A stretch of 64,000 bases of DNA from Hyperoplus lanceolatus. Taxonomy: Eukaryota; Chordata; Actinopteri; Uranoscopiformes; Ammodytidae. Positions 42,190 through 49,084 of this stretch are shown in pieces. The DNA is taken from assembly GCA_026929865.2 (NCBI GenBank), contig CM049403.1, positions 25,853,001 to 25,917,000 of the forward strand. Reading direction: 5' to 3'. Position 1 is the first letter of the stretch, and each line of letters opens with the position of its first letter. The notes under the pieces are model-generated. The model searched no databases. It was not told where the DNA came from and saw only the letters and a list, made by a program, of their open reading frames with translations. Made by a program: the position numbers and the translations under genes.

Positions 42190-42890
42190 ATTATCAGGAA
42201 AACTTTGCTGGAGAGGACATCTAAACTCTCAGTTAAAATAACACATTTGTACTGAGATAATCAGGCATAGTTACAGCAGTTCAGACAGAGCATTGAACTT
42301 ACGCTTCAATTAATAACTGATGTAAAGCATGATACAATTTTTCTTGAAAAACAACAACAAACAAACCCTAACAAAACGGAAACAGCAGCATCAACTGTTG
42401 TCATTTTACATTATTTTAACCTACTGAGGCGACTCAAAATCTCCACATTCCAATGTAGTGAAACCGTGAAATATGGCACAGTGGGAGAGAAAACAGATAA
42501 GATGTCTTAGGAGGGTGTGTTTTGTTAGAAATGCAATTGCATTATTGATTTGCAGCTCACATGAATATCACAACACATCTGATAACAGAAAGCAAGGGCA
42601 AGTCAGAGAGAGAGAGAGAGAGAGAGCATGATTTGCAGGAGGGTTTTCTGACATGAAGACTGTTGATCCCTTTTGTCCTGCAATTTGTCATAACGCTGTT
42701 GACAGGAGACTTCACTGCACACACACAACAATGAATGCCTGGAATCACATTGTTTTCATAATGAGGCTTGCACATACTGTCAACACACGCTGTGCATGCA
42801 CTCAGCCTCACAAACACTCATACACACACACAAACAAAAGGAATAGAAAATAAAAGAGCTACCAGCCACGCTACATCCTGCTCCTCTAGG

Positions 42891-42927
<37 letters not shown>

Positions 42928-45900
42928 TCACTGTACATCCACATTTACTCATCATTACGACGTGTAGGCTGCATTATGTCTTTACACACTGGAACAGTTG
43001 ATAACCAAGCTCTTTCTAATCTGGTTCTTGACGTCATCACTCCTTTAATATGAACACATTTAGTAATGTTATCACTGGGAAGCAATCTATCTAGGAGTTC
43101 AGCGACTGTCTTATATGAGAGACGTTGACTCAAATTAAATGTTTTCACACAGGATGGTAAGAATGGTGAAACTTAGTTGGGGGTTAAATGTATACCTTTA
43201 TAGCTATCAAGAGGCAACTTCACATCATTGTTGGAATTCTTGAAAGTTAATAGGGCCAACACATGATTGGGAGGGACATGAAACGTCTCCTTTTATAGTT
43301 TCCTTTTTGTAAAGACATCAAACCCACAAAGAAACCTGCGTTGAGAAGATCTGCTATCGGTTCTCCACTCATGACACCAGTATAAATGTTCGGCAAACAA
43401 TGATTTGTCATTGTTTTAGTTAAGTTTGGGTGTGGGTGATGTTGTATCAGTTTCATTGATTATATTTCAGATGCATTTGCATATAAAAGTCCTGCTGAAC
43501 TATAAGTTGAGCCTTTGGGGTCAAAGCAATCTCTACTCGAACTGGTAGCAATACGCTATTCCTCAATTATCATAGCTCAGGGCATCCGTGCAAAATACAC
43601 TCAAACGCACTTGAGTCTCTCTTTCATAAAAAAAGCAGCTTCCATGGACCTCAGGCCCTGATAACTCCCCCATCACACACTTGTCAGAAGCCATAAGCTC
43701 AGCGTGTGATGAAGCGCTCGTCACTGCCATGGCTGCCAGTGATCGAGAACAGGAGCCTGCTCCGGTTCTGTCCCGCAGACACATTCAACCTCTGACTGGA
43801 GGACGATAGACTTGTTCAAGCATTGTACAAGCTGCTCAGGCATTCACGCATGACAGAAAACAGGAGTTTGATGAAATGTGTATCTTCTGCTCTTTCTGGG
43901 TCAGTTATGCCAAGTGCATGCAAACCAATCCTTACCAAATACAAATTCCGGACACTAATATATTGATTAGAGACAACTGAGACAATTGGAGGCTTACCTT
44001 GCAAGTGCCTGTGCACCACAATGTCAGATTCAATTTGGTTTTGTATGTCAGAACACTGGAAAGGCAGAGAGAGAACATGCTGGAATGTGTTCGGGATTTA
44101 AAGAAACATAACACCAATAATAAATGGAGCTTGAAGTGAACCAAGTGTATCTAACCATCTTTATGTTGAATGGTATACCAAGACAGAATGGTTTCATTTA
44201 CCTTTTGTTACCGTCATAGATACCTTCTTATCCTCAAATTGCTCCCATATTTTGTAATTTCATGACACGGAAAATCTCACAGTGCTGGCGTTATCTGTTC
44301 CCTCTGAGGAGTACATTTAAAAGTAGCTCAATATTGTTTTACAGCAAACATTATTAGAAAGGAAGCCGGTGTGGGTGCTTTGGGTACAAGCATGTTATTT
44401 TGAAGCCAGAGACAGCGGTTGTGCCAATCCCCTGTGTGCCGCAAACCAAGTAGGTAATCTTACAACAAGTCCGACAAAATAGGTTGTTTATCATTGACTT
44501 CTGAAATGTTTTATTGAACTTGCATCCCTAACTGCACAACAGCATTCTTTGATTTCCTAAACCCTTACACAATGAGCAATATGAAAGTCTCTCTTTGGTT
44601 GGGCAATGTTCGGAAAAGATCATGGTGATGGGTTATGGAAAATAATGTTGACATAACCATCCACCCAGAACTCCTTAGCTTTGAGATTTGTCGGTGCTGT
44701 CACAACATCACTTCTTGCATCTGAGAGACAACAGTTGTTATTAACACGGACAATTTAGGTCAAAGTAAAAAAGGGACATTTTAGCATAAGAACAAGCGAC
44801 CACTCATGTTTGTTTCGGTGAGGACAGCCTGAATCCTTGCCTATGTTTACGCAAGCTGTTAAATTTCCTTATGTTTGCATGATTATAAGACATATAAAAC
44901 ATACTTAGGAACTTGTAAATCTTTATGAAAGAGTCCAATTTTTACTCTGATGATTATAAATGGCCCGTAACAGCAAATGAGACTATCAGCAAAACAATGG
45001 AATCAACAAAAACCGAAAGTTCCTGTTAGCTACTTTAATTAAATAGTCAGGGTAGGACCGAGTACAGATTCCTTGTAAACAAACACAATTATGTATACAT
45101 TCAGCTGTTATGCTATTGTCATATATACAACACTTACTGAAACAGTCGTTGGCAATGGGAGTCTTAGTCTGCAGTTTCAACAGATGCTTTACAAAATGTA
45201 CAACGAAAATCATGGAAGTGAAAAAGAGGGTCTACGACATGAGGTCTAACAACAGTTTACAGACAAATTGCTATGGGGATTAACTATCAGTGGTGGCAAA
45301 GTGCAATCAGAATAGGGTCACACTGCATGTGGATATATAAAAAAAAGTGTATTTATGAGGTCATCTCACAGTAAGTTTGTATATATGTGTCCTTTTTTTA
45401 TTTGATGAATGAAATATTTGTATTCAAAATGCTAAACATGTAGCCTTAAGAAGAATGAAATACTTCTCGCCATTGCTTCACAGTGTCCTTGCCGTTGTAT
45501 ATCTGTTTATTCTATCCCATTGTATAGTCTCTCTCAAATGTGCTGCCTCATTCAAAACACAATGGCCGGATCATAAACACGAGACAGATAAAGCGCAATA
45601 GGCTTTACTTTCTCCACATCTAAATGACACTATTACACAGCGCAGCACAGGTATTTTAACCTCATGCTGCTGCATTGTATTCTCTCTGCAAACACGTCTG
45701 CATATAATTGAAACACTAATCATTCCATAATTACAAGAGACAACTCCTTACATCAAATGGAGTCAATGTAATAGCCAATGGGTTGACAGGAGAAAAAGAG
45801 GGGGGAGAAAACACGGGAGATGAGGCGTGTTATAAGAGTTATGGCCCATGAAGAAGAAGAAAGGAGGAGCTGACATTTTGACTAATATCCTAGCGTCTGT

Positions 45901-47558
45901 GGATACGGCTCCACTACACTCTAGAAATCATGGGACAAGGGCTTCTCGCATCCACATAAATGATTTCACAACACCCCACGCTTCTGAATTATTAAAGGAA
46001 ATGTGTTTTTGTTCATTTTAAAACCATTCGCACCTCTGATGGGCACGTAAAAAGGGAACACAACCAATCTCTAATTTGAACTTGCCATCAGCGTGAACAA
46101 GAAGAGCATTCAAAACGAGAAAAGCTGTCAATTGCTTTTTATGTGTCTTTTTTAACATGTACCCACAGTAGGGATGCACATATCGACAACATGTATCAAC
46201 GTTTAAATTAAAGTTTTGATTTAGACTATATCGACTAGTCCATAAGCAATAAAACACGGAGAAAACCAAGCCCAATGTAAACTGTACGATTCAAAAAATG
46301 TAGGAGCCTAAACTTTCCTCTAGACAATTACAAAAACCGTAAATGTTGCTATGTATATGTGGCACGCTGTTTATTATTAAGATTGTTCAAATGGAGATAA
46401 CATCCCTTCATCTGATACACATAGGCTACCAAACCAATTTACACAATGACAACATTTTTTTAAGTATTATTAATAATTATACATCTGCAAACAAGAGTTC
46501 TCCCACTGTGTTCCTGAGTGATAAAATACAGGTGTTGTGTCGTTTCATGGCTGTTAAGAAAAACTTTTGTGCTTGTGCTCTATCACCATTTTATCTTTCT
46601 CCCTATTTCACTAATCCACACCTCCATATGTATATGCGTTTTCATACAGTAGATGATTCACACATATCATTTTCAAGTGCACTTGCCGCTTTTCCACATG
46701 CTGGGCAATACATTTCTTATCGGTTGGTGCCGACTAGTGAAGCAGGGGGTGTTTGAACGTATAACCGACAAGTCATGTGCATCCCTAGGTGCATCTACTG
46801 GAAAAGCAAACGTGAAAACAACAGTTGACTGTTTTCAGTATAAAACGTGAAGCCATAAAGCTTTGGTTACATAATGCGAACCTTGCCAGGATAAGAGAAA
46901 AATGCAATATAATGAACGGGTGTTTGAAAACCACCATTATGCTTGATGTAACGGGTGTATTTCTCTGCAATCACAGCGGAAGTAATATTGTTAAGTGCCA
47001 CTATGCCTGTTTCCCACCGCCTTTGAGTCCACTGAATATATTAATTCATCACTCCCCTTCCTGCATTTGATCAGACCTTGAGATGAAAAAAAAAACACTT
47101 ATTTCACCCAGGAGCATTTGCAGTCTGAAAAGCACAATGTACATTACATTGATGGGGTGGAAAGCAGTAATTCTTCAAGCTTTTTAATCTATCCTCTATT
47201 ACAGTCCACGGAGGAGATGAAATGTTGTTGGTACAGGAATTCAAACCTTTATCACTTCACTCTGAAAAAAAAACTCCATTAAAAGTATTATTTTTGGGAA
47301 ATTTGCTGTCATTACAACGGGGCTACACGCAATTCTGGTTCAGGTATGGGCCAGTAGGGGGGGATGAAGCCCTGGTTACTCCCATGTCCTCTCCCCCCAG
47401 TACTACAAACTCCTTCCAATCCTCTCCCCTCATCTGCGAATCCTTTTCCCCTGCCCCCTGACGGGAAAGGCCAACTGCGCTCTGGAGAATATTTATGAGC
47501 GAGGGAGAGCAATTGGTTTGAGATCATTTGCCAAGGGAGGGAGGGAGGGAGGGAGAGG

Positions 47559-47595
<37 letters not shown>

Positions 47596-48999
47596 AAGGG
47601 ATGGGAGTGTGAGATGCACAGGGAGATATGTGCAGGGACAGAGGGTGTATTGTAATGCTTGTATTTCAACTTCCTAAAACCTGGTGGTAAAAGTAAAAGT
47701 AATGACTCCATTTATATTCCTGCGTCTTTACTTCTGTATTCATATGTGCACCTCTATTATTTGGCACTGCTTTTTCATACACACACATTTCTACAAGAGG
47801 CCAGTTCGGGTTTTGGACTCAGCCCACAGCAATGTCGAGTCAAGTAATAAACGTCAGGTGATAAAACTTTTACTGACCCATGAAGGACTATCATTTGTTC
47901 CCAAGACGCAGACCACTGTTTTTGATCAGTACAAATGACTGGAAGATTGCTTTGCCTGGCTTTCAAAGGTCATGAGTCTGTAATGGAACACAAATAATAA
48001 ATACATTTGCAAGCCATTGCATTTTGAAGTCACTTTCCATCTCTAGTGATGTCAAACAGGCATCCTCGACTGCTCAACAATGGACAGTGCTACGGGTGCA
48101 AAACATTCTAAAAAAACAAGTCTAAAAAACGCTAAAAAATGTTCCGCTATTTAACATGCTGACATTCTATTTCCTTCACTCCAGTTCCCATTGTATTTTT
48201 CCCTGTTATTAGTCAGCTTACTTCTATCCTTCGGAGGAAACTGAAAAGGCCACTGTAGCTCAAGGGGAAAGGAGGGTTATAGACTCGTCAAGTTTGCATT
48301 TCTAAACATTTGCTTGATAGAGGTCAAAATGATGGATCTGGAAGGGAAACCGTTCCTATGAAACTTTCAATCTTGTCCATGCAAATATCTGATAGGTTCC
48401 ATGCCAAGGGCGGAGACGGGAGGTGTGCAGAAACAATAAGGGAATAAAGGAGGTACAGAAACATGGTGAGAGACATAAGGAAGAGCCCAGCAGAGAGGCA
48501 GTGTGGGAGGAAGTGATGGATGTGGGGAAACCAACAGCGCTACATTCTCTATCCTTGCCTGGCATTGTCGCCCCTGTCAGCTGCTAAATGCCAGTGTCAG
48601 TCAAAGCACTGTTCAGCTGGCACCGGCTCCTACACACTGCAGGGCTGTGGACGCTCTCATCAAGGCATATCAAAACACTTACCTGGCACAATACACACAA
48701 GACACGGACACAAGCGAAGATCCTCAAATATGGACACTCAATCAATGGCATCCCGTGAAGAGGGCTCATTGTTGTTCGTCTGCAGCTGAAAACAGTACGT
48801 CAAACCAGCGATGTGATTGGATACTCCAGATGATGAATGGATTTTTTTTCAAAGCTTTCACTGGATCAGATACATTACTGTTTATACTCGACAGTACAGC
48901 AGACAACCACAAGTCCCTCAAGTCAAAACAAGGAAGGTATGCCAAAATCTGCACACAATGGCAATCTGTAGAATAACAATGAACACAGCTACAGCTATA

Positions 49000-49040
<41 letters not shown>

Positions 49041-49052
49041 GTGTGTGCGTGC

Positions 49053-49084
<32 letters not shown>

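Noticed and set aside
43563-43784. 73-codon minus-strand frame with Ala/Ser-rich sequence
   Set aside because: No recognisable domain and no convincing splice sites at its ends; kept only as context for the exon-like segment at 43998-44055.
46343-46756. 137-codon plus-strand frame
   Set aside because: Lies wholly inside the hAT-like MITE at 46169-46787 and has no transposase motif.
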